Shown: piece by piece, positions 25,436-35,100 of the stretch | Layout: each line of letters begins with the position of its first letter | Position numbering within the stretch: position 1 is the stretch's first letter | NCBI GenBank assembly: GCA_964583095.1 | Contig: CAZOVB010000038.1 | Span: 1-42,300 of the forward strand | DNA from: CAZOVB01 sp964583095 | GTDB taxonomy: Bacteria; Planctomycetota; Phycisphaerae; SM23-33 | Reading direction: 5' to 3' | Length of the DNA: 42,300 nt | Translations under genes and position numbers: made by a program | The notes under the pieces: generated by a model | Told to the model about the DNA's origin: nothing | The model's input: the letters and a program-made list of their open reading frames with translations, nothing else | Databases searched by the model: none

Positions 25436-28400
25436 ATGAAACGCTCTCTTCTGATCTGCGCCCTGTTGGCAGCTGTGGCTGGTGCGACAACCCTGGCCGC
25501 CAATCCCCACTTCTCCTGGCAAAAACCTCACGCGAAGGTCCTGCCCGGGGGCGATTTGCAATGGCAGCCTCACAAGTTCGAGTATCAGCCCGGCAAGACC
25601 GTGCGATACATCGACTACGAAAACGGCAGCGACAACAACCCGGGCACCAAGGCCAAGCCCTGGAAGCACCACCCGTGGGACGCCGGCGCAACGGGCAAGG
25701 CCAAGGCGGCCTCGGGGCCTGCGACGTACGTCTTCAAGGGCGGCGTGATCTATCGCGGGGCGCTGGTGGGGCGCGAGTCGGGAACGGCCCGGGAGCCGAT
25801 CCGCCTGACGCGCGATCCGGACTGGGGCGACGGGCCGGCCTGGATCGTCGGTTCCAAAGCCATCACCGAAGGCTGGAAAAAGGCCGACGCATCGACGGCC
25901 CCCAAGTCCATGCCCGACCCGGAGAAAAATTGGTACATCGATCTGCCCGACGTCCAGGAGCCCTGGTGCATCTGGCAGCGAGAAGGAACCGAGGCCACGC
26001 GCATCCACCTGGCCCGACATCCCAACTGGGAGATCGTGAATCCGGACTTCGTGATGGAGCAGTGGCTGGCCTTCGATGGTCCCAGCCGACACCTGCCCAA
26101 GAGCGAGGGCGGGGCGCCCATCGGTGCCCGCAAGAACTGGGACGAGGAATTCCTGAAGGACCCCTCGGCCTCTCCCGACCGGTTTGAAGGCGCGCGGGTC
26201 TGGACCATGTGGTCCGGCGGGGTTTTCTCAGCCATGGGCACCGCCTACGACGCGAACATCCGCAGCTACGATCCCGAGACCGGGACCATCGAACGCACGC
26301 CGATGGGCGGGGCGTTCTACTTCGGCTTCGGCGGCAAGGGCGACCGGTACTACATCGAGCGACTGGCCGAGTTCCTCGACAGCCCCGGCGAGTTCTACTT
26401 CCAGCCCGCCGGAGAGGGCAAAAAGGGCGGAAGGCTCTTCGTCCGGCTTCCCGGCCAGGCCGATCCCAATGATACCACTCTCGAACTGGGCCAGGAGCAG
26501 ATGCTCCTTCGCCTATACGATACCCAGCACGTGGAAGTCTCCGGCCTGCGATTCAGCTTCCTCAACGTCCCGGACAATTTCAACTTCCCCATCTACCCGT
26601 TGGACATGCGTCTTCCCACGGCCGTGATGCTCTACGGCGACTGCCGCAACGTCACCATCGCCCACAATGATTTCTACCACGCCGCCAAGGCCGTCCAGGG
26701 CCGCACCCGCATCACCCAGCGATGGATGCCGGAATACATGGGCTCGTTGGGCATCGAGCCGCGAGACGGCGTGGACTACATGACCGAGATCGTCGTCAGC
26801 GACAACCGGATCACCGACGCCGACCATGGGGCCGTCAGCTTCCAGGGCCACGGCAAGCTCGTGGTCAAGGGCAGCCCCGATCACAAGCTCGGCGACATCC
26901 GGATCCTTCGCAACAAGCTTCACCGGATCAATTTCCGTCCGCGTCCGCCCTCGCCGGGGCTCAATATCCCCGCCATCGCTGTCGACGACGCGACGCAGAT
27001 CGAAATTGCCGGCAACATGATCACCCGAAGCTGGGGCGTGGGCATCTGGGTCACCGGCGGCAAGCAGAACAGCGGCGACATTCGCGACCGTCCGCTGATC
27101 CGCAACTACATCCACCACAACAAGGTGATCGACTCCCTGCTGGTCGTCAACGACTGGGGCGCCTTTGCCCTCTGGCAGGGAGGCCCGCAGTATGCCTGGA
27201 ACAACATCGCGGGCAACCCGGTCGGGCCTCACCCGCATACCCAGGGCGAGGCCGACAGCGAAGACCGCCGCGCTCGGAACCACTTCCGCAGTTACAGCCA
27301 CAACGGCTACGCCTACTACCTCGACGGAAGTTACAAGCAGTATGTGTTCAACAACATCGCCTGGGGCAAGGAAAACGACCCGGAAAGCTGGTACAAGAAC
27401 CGCTCGTCGCAGATGATGGTCCTGGGCTTCCTGAACCAGTGGTTCAACAACTCCTTCAACAAGTTCCTCATCGGAGCCAGCGGCTCCAGCGGGACCCACA
27501 GCACAGCCCTGGGCAACATTTACGCGGACATGAACGGCTTCATCTCCCAGGGAATCTCGGGCGACATCTCCACCGCCTACGGCGGGGAAGACGCCGCCGA
27601 CACCCTCCGCATCGGCATGCCCACATTGGGCTATGCCCGCAATGTCTTCCATCGAAGCGAGCATTCCGAAAAGGACAGCGGTTTCAGTCTGGGTACCAAG
27701 GGGCGAGGCGCCGTCCGGATCCGCACCGGTTCGGTCGAGGAATTCCGAAACTGGCTCAAGCAGCACGGCGCCCTGGCCTGGCAGGCGGGATGGATGGTGG
27801 AAAAATCACCCTTCCGCGATGCCGCCGGCCACGACTTCCGACCCGACGCGCAGGTGATGGCCGACAAGAAGGGCGTGAAGTTCTTCATCCCCTTCAGCCT
27901 GTATATGACAGTCGGCGAATGGGACTTCTCGATCAACCGCAACGACCCCGAGAAGGTCATGGGCCAGAACTTCTACATGTCCGAGGAATATATCGCCCGC
28001 AATATGTACTACGACATCCCCCGAAACGACCTGGACGTCCCCGGCGCCAAGGCCGACTGGTTCACCACGGGCCGGCTCGAAGACTGGACCGAATCGGCCA
28101 TGGTCTTCGACGGTCAAAGCCGCTACGCCGTCCTGCCCCACGAGCGGGCCACCGCCGACTACCCCCGTTCGGTCGCCATCCTGTACTCGGAGAAAAAGGA
28201 AGGCGAGCTCTGGCTGGGCACCCCGGCCGACCCGGGCCCCGAACGCAAGAACATGCGCAGCGGCCAGCGGGAGCGATGGCGAGCGGCCAAGGACCGCTGG
28301 GACAAGGCCGAAATGAAGACCTACCCCGGAAGCAAGCGCAAGACCGTCGACATGCAGGACAACAACTTCCTGCTGGAGATCTACTTCCAGGCTTCGGGCA

Positions 28401-28873
28401 ACGCCCCGGCCTCCCTGGTCGGCAAGCACGACGGCAAGACCGGCTACGAGCTGGGCCTGGACGAAAACGGCAAGGCCAAGCTCTCCCTCCTGGCCGGTGG
28501 AAAGACGGACATCCTCCGCAGCGATTCGGCCCTGGCCGACGGCAAGTGGCACCACCTTCTGGTCGAGGTCGACCGCCAGGGCGGCATGGCCCGGATCTGT
28601 GTCGACGGCAAGGCCGATGGCCAGAAGAGCCTTTCTCTCACGGCCGACGCTTCGCTGTCCAACCAGGCCGACTTCCTGATCGGCAAGGGCTCAGCCGGCT
28701 TCTTCGCCGGGAAGGTCGACTTCCTCCGCGTCTGCCGGGGCACCCTGGCCGATGCCGAAACGACCATCGAGGAACTCTACGCCTGGCAATTCGACGGGCC
28801 CTTCCTCAAGGACTTCATGGGCGCCGATCGCAGCAAGGGCAAGAACGTCCCCGGTGCGATCGACCTGCCCTGA
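25436..28873 (+). CDS. Secreted beta-helix/LamG protein, paralogue C
   Basis: A 1145-residue paralogue of the proteins at 5733 and 9169. It has a signal peptide (MKRSLLICALLAAVAGATTL), the opening block WQKPHAKVLPGGDLQW, then YIDYENGSDNNPGTKAKPWK, and beta-helix strands such as NVTIAHNDFYHAAKAV and NNSFNKFLIGASGSSG. The motif LYMTVGEWDFSINRNDPEKV follows, and a LamG-like domain from about residue 975 (DGKWHHLLVEVDRQGGMARI, AGKVDFLRVCRGTLADAET). A Lys/Arg-rich spacer of about 50 residues sits just before the LamG domain. GGAGGT lies five bases before the ATG. The gene stands alone, with a strong terminator after it. It probably acts on or binds polysaccharide outside the cytoplasm; the activity was not determined. 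Confidence 0.85.
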   Translation: MKRSLLICALLAAVAGATTLAANPHFSWQKPHAKVLPGGDLQWQPHKFEYQPGKTVRYIDYENGSDNNPGTKAKPWKHHPWDAGATGKAKAASGPATYVFKGGVIYRGALVGRESGTAREPIRLTRDPDWGDGPAWIVGSKAITEGWKKADASTAPKSMPDPEKNWYIDLPDVQEPWCIWQREGTEATRIHLARHPNWEIVNPDFVMEQWLAFDGPSRHLPKSEGGAPIGARKNWDEEFLKDPSASPDRFEGARVWTMWSGGVFSAMGTAYDANIRSYDPETGTIERTPMGGAFYFGFGGKGDRYYIERLAEFLDSPGEFYFQPAGEGKKGGRLFVRLPGQADPNDTTLELGQEQMLLRLYDTQHVEVSGLRFSFLNVPDNFNFPIYPLDMRLPTAVMLYGDCRNVTIAHNDFYHAAKAVQGRTRITQRWMPEYMGSLGIEPRDGVDYMTEIVVSDNRITDADHGAVSFQGHGKLVVKGSPDHKLGDIRILRNKLHRINFRPRPPSPGLNIPAIAVDDATQIEIAGNMITRSWGVGIWVTGGKQNSGDIRDRPLIRNYIHHNKVIDSLLVVNDWGAFALWQGGPQYAWNNIAGNPVGPHPHTQGEADSEDRRARNHFRSYSHNGYAYYLDGSYKQYVFNNIAWGKENDPESWYKNRSSQMMVLGFLNQWFNNSFNKFLIGASGSSGTHSTALGNIYADMNGFISQGISGDISTAYGGEDAADTLRIGMPTLGYARNVFHRSEHSEKDSGFSLGTKGRGAVRIRTGSVEEFRNWLKQHGALAWQAGWMVEKSPFRDAAGHDFRPDAQVMADKKGVKFFIPFSLYMTVGEWDFSINRNDPEKVMGQNFYMSEEYIARNMYYDIPRNDLDVPGAKADWFTTGRLEDWTESAMVFDGQSRYAVLPHERATADYPRSVAILYSEKKEGELWLGTPADPGPERKNMRSGQRERWRAAKDRWDKAEMKTYPGSKRKTVDMQDNNFLLEIYFQASGNAPASLVGKHDGKTGYELGLDENGKAKLSLLAGGKTDILRSDSALADGKWHHLLVEVDRQGGMARICVDGKADGQKSLSLTADASLSNQADFLIGKGSAGFFAGKVDFLRVCRGTLADAETTIEELYAWQFDGPFLKDFMGADRSKGKNVPGAIDLP

Positions 28874-28896
28874 GCAGCCGCAACCCATAAGAAGAC

Positions 28897-28940
28897 AGCC
28901 GGCGCGCGTCGCTTCCCCCGACGCGCGCCGGCTTTGCTTC
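28897..28940 (+). terminator. Terminator after paralogue C
   Basis: AGCCGGCGCGCGTCG (28897-28911) pairs perfectly over 15 bases with 28919-28933 around the loop CTTCCCC, followed by TTGCTTCT. It is a strong GC-rich stem with a short, interrupted T tract. Confidence 0.75.
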
Positions 28941-29045
28941 TGCTCCCGACCGGCTCATCGGGGGATAGGGCAGCGCCAAGATCCTGCCGGCAGTGCCGGA
29001 GAGTTGATTCTGGCCTGGGGCTGAGTCGCCCTGCTAGAATGGTTG

Positions 29046-29070
29046 GATTCGGGGAACATGGCCCCGAGTC
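29046..29070 (+). promoter_or_regulatory. Hairpin just before the ribosome-binding site of the phosphatase gene
   Basis: GATTCGGGG (29046-29054) pairs with CCCCGAGTC (29062-29070), nine pairs including one U.G in RNA, around a seven-base loop. The ribosome-binding site GGAG begins two bases later (29072) and the ATG follows at 29083. Its closeness suggests an influence on translation. A TAGAAT at about 29034 may be the -10 box, without a good -35. Confidence 0.3.
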
Positions 29071-29082
29071 TGGAGCCCGGTA

Positions 29083-31212
29083 ATGAAGATCCGTTCACGT
29101 CTGTTGCGATATGGTCTGCTCATTGCGCTGCTGCCCATGCTGGTAGTGGTGCTGTTTCATCGGGACATGCTGGCCAGGCTGGATGAGCGGATCGGCCAGG
29201 TCGCCTACCAGAGCCTCACCCGCAACGCACGCAGCTATCTCCAGACGGTGGTGGAAGACTATGGCCGCGTCGGGGCGCTGTCCAAGCGCAACGTAGAATC
29301 GCTGTTGCAGTGGCAGGCGCGGGAGGTCGAGGCCCGCCTGGCCGGGCTGGGGGCCGACGATGCCTCGCCCATGTATCTCAGCGCCGACTATGACGCCGGG
29401 CACGTCCCTGCCGAAACCACCGACCTGCACAAATTCATGCGATACGGTGACGATGGCCGGTGGAGCCCGATCCCCCTGACCTTCGAGCATCAGGTCTACG
29501 TCCGCGCCCCGGGAGCCCGGGGAGAGAAGGTCCTACACGACATGCGGCTTCTTTCGGGGATGGCCCCGGTCTACGCCCGCCTCTACAAGATGAACCCGCC
29601 GCTGGTGCAGTGGCAGTACACCGCCCTGGAGAGCGGTTTTCACAGTTGCTACCCGGGACACGGAGGCTACCCGCCCGACTACGATCCGCGAGAACGTCTC
29701 TGGTATACCCGCGCCCGCCAGGAAGGCTCCCTGACCTGGACATTGCTGCCGGTGGTTTCCTCTCGCGCCGTTTCGCTGACGGTCTCCATGCCGGTCCATT
29801 GGCCCGACGGCAGCTTCGCGGGCGTCACCGCCATCGACGTGCCCCTGGGCTCCATGCTTCGGGATCTGAAGCTCCCACACGCCTGGGCCAGCCAGGCGGA
29901 GGTCTTTCACGTGATGCCCGGCCAGGAGGGCAGCGATGACGAGGGCAAGCTGCTGGTCATCGTCCATCGCAGTTACGAAACCCGGGGGCGCGATTGGCGC
30001 AGCGATTTGGAACTGAACGTCCTGAACAGCAGCGACAGCGATGGTTTGGCCCAGCTTCATACCGATGCCCGGGCCAGACGCTCCGGCGTGCGACGCATGG
30101 AGTACCAGGGCGTCGACAGCCTCTGGGCCTGGAGCCCGTACGACGACGATCGCCTGGTCTCGGTGGTGATCGTCCCCTATGCCGGCGTGGTGGCCGACGC
30201 CCGCAGCGTCCGGGAGATCATCGGAGATTCCACCTCCAGGGCGCTTCTCTACAGCGCCCTGGTGTTTCTCGGAGCCCTGGTCCTTGTAACGGTACTGGCC
30301 ATCCGGCGCAGTCGCGGCTTCACCGAGCCGATTCGCAAGCTCTCCTGGGCGGCCGAGCAACTGGGGCACGGGCGACTGGATACCCGCGTGAAAATCACCA
30401 CCGGCGATGAACTGGAGTACCTGGGCAGCATGGTCAACTCGATAGGGCCTCAACTGACCGAGCGCGACCGCATGCAACGATCCCTGATGATCGCCCGCGA
30501 TGTCCAGGTCCACCTGTTGCCCCACGACCCGCCGGAACTGGAAGGGTACCAGTTGGCAGGGGCGAGCCTCTACTGCGACGAAACCGGCGGAGACTACTTC
30601 GACTACATTTCCCTGCCCGGCTCGAAGGACAGGCTGGGCATCGCCATCGCCGACATCACAGGCCACGGGGTAGGGGCAGCGCTGCTGATGGCCTCGACCC
30701 GGGCGGTGCTCCGCGCCCATGCGGTGCATGATCCCGACGACCTGGGGCGAATGTTCACCGAACTCAACAACCACCTGGTCCACGATACCGGCGACGCGCG
30801 GTTCGTCACCATGTTCTACGGGCTGCTGGACGGGGCATCGGGGACGCTTCGCTGGTGCTCGGCCGGTCATGACCCGGCCCTGTGGCACCGCCACAGCGGC
30901 GACGGGATCGAGATGCTCTCGGAGGGCAACGGCCTGCTGATGGGGGCCTTTGAGGGGATCCGCTACACCCAGGCCGAACCGATTCAACTCGAAAGCGGCG
31001 ATGTCGTGCTCATCGGCACCGACGGCATCTGGGAAGCCCAGAACCCCGACGGCCGGCAGTTCGGAAAACAACGCCTCAAGCGACTGCTCTCCGAGCAGGC
31101 CCACCTGTCCGCCGGGCAGATCGTCCGCCGGATCCAGGAGGAGATCGCCCGCTTCCAGGGCGAGGCCTCCCAGGAAGACGACATCACCGTCGTGGTGATC
31201 AAGAAGCTCTGA
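29083..31212 (+). CDS. Membrane-bound SpoIIE/RsbU-type PP2C phosphatase with extracytoplasmic sensor and HAMP
   Basis: The 709-residue protein has a membrane segment at about 8-25, a large periplasmic Cache-like sensor (about 30-380, with the DPRERLWYTRARQEG motif and AIDVPLGSML) and a second membrane segment at about 384-405. A HAMP linker (to about 460) leads to a SpoIIE domain (about 480-709). The metal-binding motifs are intact: DETGGDYFDY, IADITGHGVGAALLM, GTDGIWEAQ and EDDITVVVIK. Such enzymes dephosphorylate Ser/Thr on anti-sigma-factor antagonists or STAS proteins in response to an external signal, as in partner-switching stress control. No antagonist or anti-sigma gene lies nearby, so the target is unknown. 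GGAG precedes the start. Confidence 0.92.
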   Translation: MKIRSRLLRYGLLIALLPMLVVVLFHRDMLARLDERIGQVAYQSLTRNARSYLQTVVEDYGRVGALSKRNVESLLQWQAREVEARLAGLGADDASPMYLSADYDAGHVPAETTDLHKFMRYGDDGRWSPIPLTFEHQVYVRAPGARGEKVLHDMRLLSGMAPVYARLYKMNPPLVQWQYTALESGFHSCYPGHGGYPPDYDPRERLWYTRARQEGSLTWTLLPVVSSRAVSLTVSMPVHWPDGSFAGVTAIDVPLGSMLRDLKLPHAWASQAEVFHVMPGQEGSDDEGKLLVIVHRSYETRGRDWRSDLELNVLNSSDSDGLAQLHTDARARRSGVRRMEYQGVDSLWAWSPYDDDRLVSVVIVPYAGVVADARSVREIIGDSTSRALLYSALVFLGALVLVTVLAIRRSRGFTEPIRKLSWAAEQLGHGRLDTRVKITTGDELEYLGSMVNSIGPQLTERDRMQRSLMIARDVQVHLLPHDPPELEGYQLAGASLYCDETGGDYFDYISLPGSKDRLGIAIADITGHGVGAALLMASTRAVLRAHAVHDPDDLGRMFTELNNHLVHDTGDARFVTMFYGLLDGASGTLRWCSAGHDPALWHRHSGDGIEMLSEGNGLLMGAFEGIRYTQAEPIQLESGDVVLIGTDGIWEAQNPDGRQFGKQRLKRLLSEQAHLSAGQIVRRIQEEIARFQGEASQEDDITVVVIKKL

Positions 31213-31312
31213 TTTCCCCTCGCGAACTGGCAAACGATTGCCCTTGGAGGTATGCTTCTGGAAAGCACTCACCTTTGTTCTGTGTTCGCAATGCACTCGA
31301 AAGGAGCAACCC

Positions 31313-31849
31313 ATGGCCGAGATGAAAGGCAGCAAGACCGAAAAGAACCTCCAGGACGCATTTGCCGGCGAGAGCCAGGCCCGCAACAAGTACACCTTCT
31401 TTTCTTCCGTCGCCGGCAAGGAAGGCTTCGAGCAGATCGCAGCTATCTTCCTGGAAACCGCCGAGCAGGAGAAAGAACACGCCAAGCTCCACCTCAAGTG
31501 GCTCGAAGGCATCGGCGATACCGAGGCGAACCTGACCGGGGCGGCCGGCGGGGAAAACGAGGAATGGACGGACATGTACCCCCGCATGGCCCAGGAAGCC
31601 AGGGACGAGGGGTTCGATGACATCGCACGTCACTTCGAGCAGGTGGCGAAAATCGAGAAGCGTCACGAGGCCCGTTACAAGCAACTCCTGGAGAATCTCA
31701 AGGCCCGGAAGGTCTTCGAGAAACCCCAGAAGGTCACCTGGGTCTGCCGAAACTGCGGGTTCACCTACGAGGGCGAAAAAGCCCCGAAAATGTGCCCCTG
31801 CTGCAAACACCCCCAGGCGTACTTCGAAATTCTGCCCGAGAACTACTGA
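31313..31849 (+). CDS. rbr: Rubrerythrin
   Basis: Rubrerythrin is a cytoplasmic di-iron peroxidase of anaerobes that reduces hydrogen peroxide using electrons from rubredoxin. The 178-residue protein has the ferritin-like four-helix domain (1-140) with the ligand pattern GESQARNKY, ETAEQEKEHAKLH and VAKIEKRHEARY. The C-terminal rubredoxin-like domain has two Cys pairs (CRNCGFTYEG and CPCCKHPQAY). The ATG at 31313 has AAGGAG six bases upstream; an earlier in-frame ATG at 31238 would add an unrelated Cys-rich stretch. Its TGA shares one base with the ATG of the following lipoprotein gene, so the two are coupled. It suggests an anaerobic lifestyle and could protect nitrogenase from peroxide. Confidence 0.95.
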   Translation: MAEMKGSKTEKNLQDAFAGESQARNKYTFFSSVAGKEGFEQIAAIFLETAEQEKEHAKLHLKWLEGIGDTEANLTGAAGGENEEWTDMYPRMAQEARDEGFDDIARHFEQVAKIEKRHEARYKQLLENLKARKVFEKPQKVTWVCRNCGFTYEGEKAPKMCPCCKHPQAYFEILPENY

Positions 31850-32931
31850 TGCTCCGTTTCGCATCGCTTCTGCTTCTGTGCCTGCCGGCCGGTTTGATCC
31901 CGGCCGGCGGGTGCAGAGACCAGGCGGACGAGAAGTCCGACCCCAGCGGCCCGGACCGGGAGGCGGTCCAACTGGATCCGGACGCTCCCATCGAGCGGAT
32001 GGTCGTCAGCCCCGATGGAAAGCGGATGCTCCTGGTCTTGGGCCAGGGCGAGAACCCGCAGGAGCCGGCGGCGGATCGGCCCCTGCTGGTGCGCCTGGAC
32101 ACCGGGCGACGGGTGGAATACCGGCCTGAGGACTTCCCGGAAGAGGCCCGGTTCCTGATGGGGCAATTCGGCCCGGACGCCGGCGGCGAGGGGCCGATGC
32201 TGGCGTTTTCCGCAATGCTGGGCCAGGTGGGGTCCGAGCTTACGGTCGTTCGCATCCAGGAGAGCCCGGACCGGCTGGGCAGGATCAGATCCGACGGCAT
32301 GGTCTTCGGCGTGTTCTGTGGGGAGAACCTGGCCATCTCGGAAGTGAAACGCGACGGCTCGATCCAGCGGATTCGACTGGTGACCCCGCGCATCGAGCGG
32401 GTCGACGTTTTCGAGACCGTCGGCGGGGTGACCCAGGCCTCGGGCGATGGTAAATGGCTCCTGGCGTCCATTCTGCCCGATCATCCTCGCGGGCCGGCGC
32501 ACTTCACGAGTCGCGATACAGCCCCGGCCCTGCTCTCGGGCGACGGCGAGGTGGTGCGCACCTTTCCCGGCATGGAGGTAACGCTGAGTCACGGCGGGGC
32601 CTGGCTGGCCTCGATGCGACTCGAAGACGGGCAGGTCCACTTCCAGATGCACAGCCCCGACGGCCGGGACATCCCCATTGCTCAAATCCCCTGGAACCGC
32701 CCCGACGTGCATCCCAGTACCGAGCTGGAACTGCTTGGCCCCCTGGACAGCGGCTACCTGGTCGTCTGGGCCCGCAGCGCCCAACGAATCCTGTGCTGGT
32801 CGTTGGAGGGCAAGCTGGCTCGCAGGGAAAATGTCCGTGCTGCGGCCGTGGCAGACGACAAGATCTTCTTTCTTCCCTCCCGGTCCACCCGGCCGGAACT
32901 GGAAGTCTTCGACCCCGAATCAGACTCGTAA
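31849..32931 (+). CDS. Putative lipoprotein of unknown function
   Basis: The 360-residue product starts with a lipoprotein signal peptide (MLRFASLLLLCLPAGLIPAG with the lipobox AGGC, modified Cys at 22), so it is expected to be membrane-anchored outside the cytoplasm. The mature part is beta-rich, with phrases like VVSPDGKRMLLVLGQ, QASGDGKWLLASILPDH and LSHGGAWLASMRLEDGQ that recall WD40/TolB-like propeller blades; no family was firmly recognised. The start codon overlaps the rubrerythrin stop (TGATG). It is followed 16 bases later by the DUF3604 gene. Confidence 0.7.
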   Translation: MLRFASLLLLCLPAGLIPAGGCRDQADEKSDPSGPDREAVQLDPDAPIERMVVSPDGKRMLLVLGQGENPQEPAADRPLLVRLDTGRRVEYRPEDFPEEARFLMGQFGPDAGGEGPMLAFSAMLGQVGSELTVVRIQESPDRLGRIRSDGMVFGVFCGENLAISEVKRDGSIQRIRLVTPRIERVDVFETVGGVTQASGDGKWLLASILPDHPRGPAHFTSRDTAPALLSGDGEVVRTFPGMEVTLSHGGAWLASMRLEDGQVHFQMHSPDGRDIPIAQIPWNRPDVHPSTELELLGPLDSGYLVVWARSAQRILCWSLEGKLARRENVRAAAVADDKIFFLPSRSTRPELEVFDPESDS

Positions 32932-32947
32932 TCAGGAGTTGACCTGT

Positions 32948-34450
32948 ATGGACCCGCAGTTGCTCGAAGCCGGCAGGATCCCCGGTGTCTGGAAGTTTCA
33001 CCGTATCCTCCTTTCGATTCCCTCGGTCCTGGCCCGGGGCGAGAGGTTCTCCCTCCGGATCAGCGTCCTGGATGCCTATGCACTGCCCGACAACCAGTTC
33101 CAGGGCAGAATTGTCTTCGAGCCCAGCGATGAAATCGAGGGCTTGCCGGCCGAGGTGAAGATCGCCCCCGGGCAGATGGGCTCTGCGGTGGTGGAGGACC
33201 TCACGGCCGGGCGGGGCGATGCAACTGTGATCCGCGCCCACGTGGACGGGCAACATCCGATCTTCAGCAACGCCGCGTGGATCTTCGACGATCCGGCGTA
33301 TCGGATCTTCTGGGGCGACCTGCACGTGCACACCACCGACGGCAACTGCCATCCCGAGTTCTGCCGCAGCCCGGAGTTCATGATGCAGTACGCCCGCGAC
33401 GTAACGCATCTGGATTTTGTAGCGGCGGCCGATCATGTTCGAGGCCTGGCCACCGATGAGAGCCGCTGGCCGGGCCAGCAGGAACTCGTGCGGCGCTACA
33501 CCCAGTCGGGTTCGTTCATACCGGTCCTGGCCTTTGAAAGCTCGCACGCCCAGGGCTACGGCGGGGACAACAATGCGTACTACCTCGAAGACGACGCGCC
33601 GTATTTCTGGCTCGACCGCGATGACATGAAGGGGGCCGGGCCGAAGGTAACGCTGCGGCAACTCTGGGACTGGCTCGATCAAACAGGCAAGACGTATTTC
33701 ACCGCTCCGCATCACACCGGGCGAAGCGGCAAGTACCGCACCTTCGGCCAGGAGGGCGACGACTACGACCCGCAGCGAGAGTGGACGTTCGAGATCTATT
33801 CCGGCTGGGGCTCCAGCGAATGTCGCTGGAATCGCTACCCCATCTCCGGGTTCAACAACGACGACACGGGCTACTTTGTCGACGCCCTCCAGGCCGGCAC
33901 GCGCTACGGGCTCATTGCCTCCAGCGACGACCACACCACCACACCCGGCGGGGAGAGCCCCAACGGCTCCAAGGCCTGGCAGCATCGCGAGGAGTGGTGG
34001 AGGCTCCACCAGGGCCTGGCCGGAATCCGCTGCAAAGAGCTGACGCGCGAGGCCCTGTTCGAGGCCATTCGGAATCGCGATACGCTGGCGACCACGTTCT
34101 CCCGCTGGCCGATCGATCTGATCATCGGCGATGCAGGAATGGGACAGGCCGTGACCGTCTCCTCGAGCGATCCTCTGGCCAGGAGGCGGCAGATCCAGGT
34201 TCGCTTCTCCAGGCCCCAGGGCAGGCCGGCTCGGGTAACCCTGGTTCGCAACGGAGAGGAACTCCAACAAGTCGGCAGCGCGCATGGACCCGTCGAGACC
34301 GTAGCGTTTGAGGACACGCAGCCTCTGGAGGAAGTCTGCATCCGCGGCGCGAAATACCACCCCGAGCCGTTTGTGGTCTACTACGTTCGAATCGAGACTG
34401 CCACGGCCGGCACCGCCTGGACAAGCCCCATCTGGCTCGACTTGGGCTGA
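32948..34450 (+). CDS. DUF3604 protein (PHP-like metal-dependent hydrolase family)
   Basis: The 500-residue protein has a beta-sandwich N-terminal region (1-110) and then the PHP-type metal-site motifs: FWGDLHVHTTDGN near residue 120, FVAAADHVRG, APHHTGRSG, and LIASSDDHTTTPGG near residue 320. The C-terminal beta domain ends YYVRIETATAGTAWTSPIW. Families with this layout are metal-dependent hydrolases, common in planctomycetes and marine bacteria and often described only as DUF3604; the natural substrate is not established. No signal peptide is visible, so it is probably cytoplasmic. AGGAG lies ten bases before the ATG. The same C-terminal pattern recurs in the remnant at 12741-12834. Confidence 0.85.
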   Translation: MDPQLLEAGRIPGVWKFHRILLSIPSVLARGERFSLRISVLDAYALPDNQFQGRIVFEPSDEIEGLPAEVKIAPGQMGSAVVEDLTAGRGDATVIRAHVDGQHPIFSNAAWIFDDPAYRIFWGDLHVHTTDGNCHPEFCRSPEFMMQYARDVTHLDFVAAADHVRGLATDESRWPGQQELVRRYTQSGSFIPVLAFESSHAQGYGGDNNAYYLEDDAPYFWLDRDDMKGAGPKVTLRQLWDWLDQTGKTYFTAPHHTGRSGKYRTFGQEGDDYDPQREWTFEIYSGWGSSECRWNRYPISGFNNDDTGYFVDALQAGTRYGLIASSDDHTTTPGGESPNGSKAWQHREEWWRLHQGLAGIRCKELTREALFEAIRNRDTLATTFSRWPIDLIIGDAGMGQAVTVSSSDPLARRRQIQVRFSRPQGRPARVTLVRNGEELQQVGSAHGPVETVAFEDTQPLEEVCIRGAKYHPEPFVVYYVRIETATAGTAWTSPIWLDLG

Positions 34451-35100
34451 GGATTGTCAGCGGAAACTTGCCCCGCCGGCGAGCGGAGGCGCTGACGCGG
34501 GCGAGTGGTCGGGAGCCCTGGGCCGCAAGGCCAGGGCATATTCCCGCAGCGACCAGTGGCAAACGCCTCCCGGCGGATGCCGTGCTGGGCTTTCTGCGCG
34601 ACAGGCCGATTGGTTGCGAAACATTTCCCGCTTGAGTCGCGCCATCACCCAGACCTGTTGAGTTGAAGGTCGATGTCAGGGTATGCCCCAGGCTTGCCCC
34701 CGGGGCCTGTCGGGCGGAGATGTGACAATTATTTCCCTCTTCTGCTAAAAACAACATAAATGTAGTTATTCGCTCTAACCTTTGCTCTCAAAGGAGTTAA
34801 TGACGGTTGGAGCCGCCTGTGACCCCCGCCAGGGCCCCGACCTCACATTTCTTTCCACCTTTTGCTCCCTTCGCGTCGGGTGCGAGTCGAGGCCTGCCGG
34901 CGCGTTCCTCTCAAGATGTTTTCTCAGATCCAGGGGAGGTGCAGGGGATGAATAGATCGTAAGTTCATTTCTAAAAAGGGATAAATAGAACAATATCCGC
35001 CGCGAAAGCGCCTTTCCATCGCAGATTCTCGGGCGGATCGAGGGGGAACTTCGATTAGAAACGGTAATGAAAGGGGAATTTCTATCACGATAACGCGCTT
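34451..35100. other. Long non-coding region upstream of the nif operon
   Basis: No convincing gene lies here. Just after the DUF3604 stop are two hairpins: GTCAGCG/CGCTGAC (34456-34462/34490-34496) and a stronger one, GCCCTGG/CCAGGGC (34515-34521/34531-34537), whose inner loop is GCAA on the plus strand. Both could end the upstream transcript, though neither has a T tract. Further on, an AT-rich patch (about 34726-34776) and the stretch before 35100 are candidate activator-binding DNA for the nifH promoter. No TGT-N10-ACA element was found. Confidence 0.5.

Noticed and set aside
31228..31243. Sigma54-like motif TGGCAAACGATTGC upstream of rubrerythrin
   Set aside because: The GG and GC doublets are one base too close (N4 instead of N5), and such promoters do not tolerate spacing changes.
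34775..34993. Small minus-strand ORF upstream of nifH
   Set aside because: It has no ribosome-binding site or recognisable family and lies in AT-rich regulatory DNA.
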